Shown here piece after piece: positions 13,891-14,020 of a stretch of 14,020 nucleotides of DNA (position 1 is its first letter; each line of letters opens with the position of its first letter). Made by a program: the position numbers and the translations under genes. The notes under the pieces were generated by a model that was not told the DNA's origin, made no database searches, and saw only the letters and a list, made by a program, of their open reading frames with translations. Source of the DNA: Bacillota bacterium (GTDB taxonomy: Bacteria; Bacillota; Clostridia; Lachnospirales; Lachnospiraceae); NCBI GenBank assembly GCA_023435645.1, contig JAEYRK010000086.1, forward strand, positions 1 to 14,020, read 5' to 3'.

Positions 13891-14020
13891 TTGAATACAG
13901 AGATACTGAAAAGTATAATTTTCAATATTGGTTTACTTGTCTTGATTGCACAGGTACTAGCTAGAATCGGCTTTGTAAAAAAATATATATTACATGACAG
14001 GCACAATCTGAAAGAACAGG
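13891..14020 (+). CDS. N-terminus of a LytS-type (5TM receptor) membrane sensor protein, cut by window edge
   Basis: Only the first 43 codons are visible, open to the edge. TTG at 13891 is the likely start: AGGAGG (13879-13884) lies 6 bp upstream and no ATG or GTG is available in frame. The residues EILKSIIFNIGLLVLIAQVLARIGFVKKYIL match the first membrane helix and following basic loop typical of the 5TM-5TMR LytS/YhcK receptor domain. Proteins with this start are usually LytS-type histidine kinases or diguanylate cyclases; the output domain lies outside the window, so the type is open. Upstream there is a possible leader ORF whose stop overlaps this ribosome binding site, and three GTAATC repeats. 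Confidence 0.6.
   Translation, partial: MNTEILKSIIFNIGLLVLIAQVLARIGFVKKYILHDRHNLKEQ

Overview
The window looks like chromosomal DNA of a low-GC, strictly anaerobic Firmicute, most plausibly Lachnospiraceae or a related clostridium. The indications are a fermentative bifunctional AdhE, a rubredoxin-less flavodiiron (FprA) protein, a single-chain glycyl-tRNA synthetase behind a T-box leader, a cell-wall sorting signal of the APKTG type, strong AGGAGG ribosome binding sites and an AT-rich background. The family assignment is inference from gene content. There is no prophage, insertion sequence, CRISPR array, tRNA or rRNA gene.

Layout, left to right. (1) 1-2559, minus: adhE, cut at its 3' end by the window edge. 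(2) 2804-6196, plus: an OmpR-type response regulator overlapping a HAMP sensor kinase by 4 bp, then, behind its own promoter, a secreted or membrane-anchored protein with four PepSY repeats, closed by a strong terminator at 6276-6323. (3) 6441-7160, minus: a secreted CBM9-like protein with a sortase signal. (4) 7470-8843, minus: glyS, with a T-box leader (8878-9175), a consensus promoter at 9331-9359 and about 150 nt of extra structured leader between them. (5) 9488-10411, minus: panE-like ketopantoate reductase. (6) 10694-11062, minus: a small VOC/glyoxalase-like protein. (7) 11648-12856, plus: fprA with a consensus promoter, a 180-nt 5' UTR and a two-tier terminator. (8) 12970-13299, minus: an unrecognised 109-residue protein with a consensus promoter. 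(9) 13891 to the right edge, plus: the N-terminus of a LytS-type multi-pass membrane protein starting at TTG.

How the genes relate. The only clear functional module is the two-component system plus PepSY protein. The promoters of the regulator and of the PepSY gene share an 11-bp-spaced direct repeat, (A/T)(C/T)TAAT(G/A), whose second copy begins exactly 16 bp before a -10 element in both; neither promoter has a good -35. This has the geometry of a PhoB-type box and predicts that the regulator activates both its own operon and the PepSY gene. The kinase's outer domain has clusters of acidic residues and the PepSY protein is also acidic, so a signal of cations, cationic peptides or envelope stress is a reasonable but unproven guess. 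The other genes appear to be independent single-gene units: adhE in NADH-recycling fermentation, fprA in O2 or NO detoxification, glyS in translation under uncharged-tRNA control. Most of the window is ordinary core genome; the items most worth checking are the shared regulator box, the long glyS leader and the leader of the right-edge gene.
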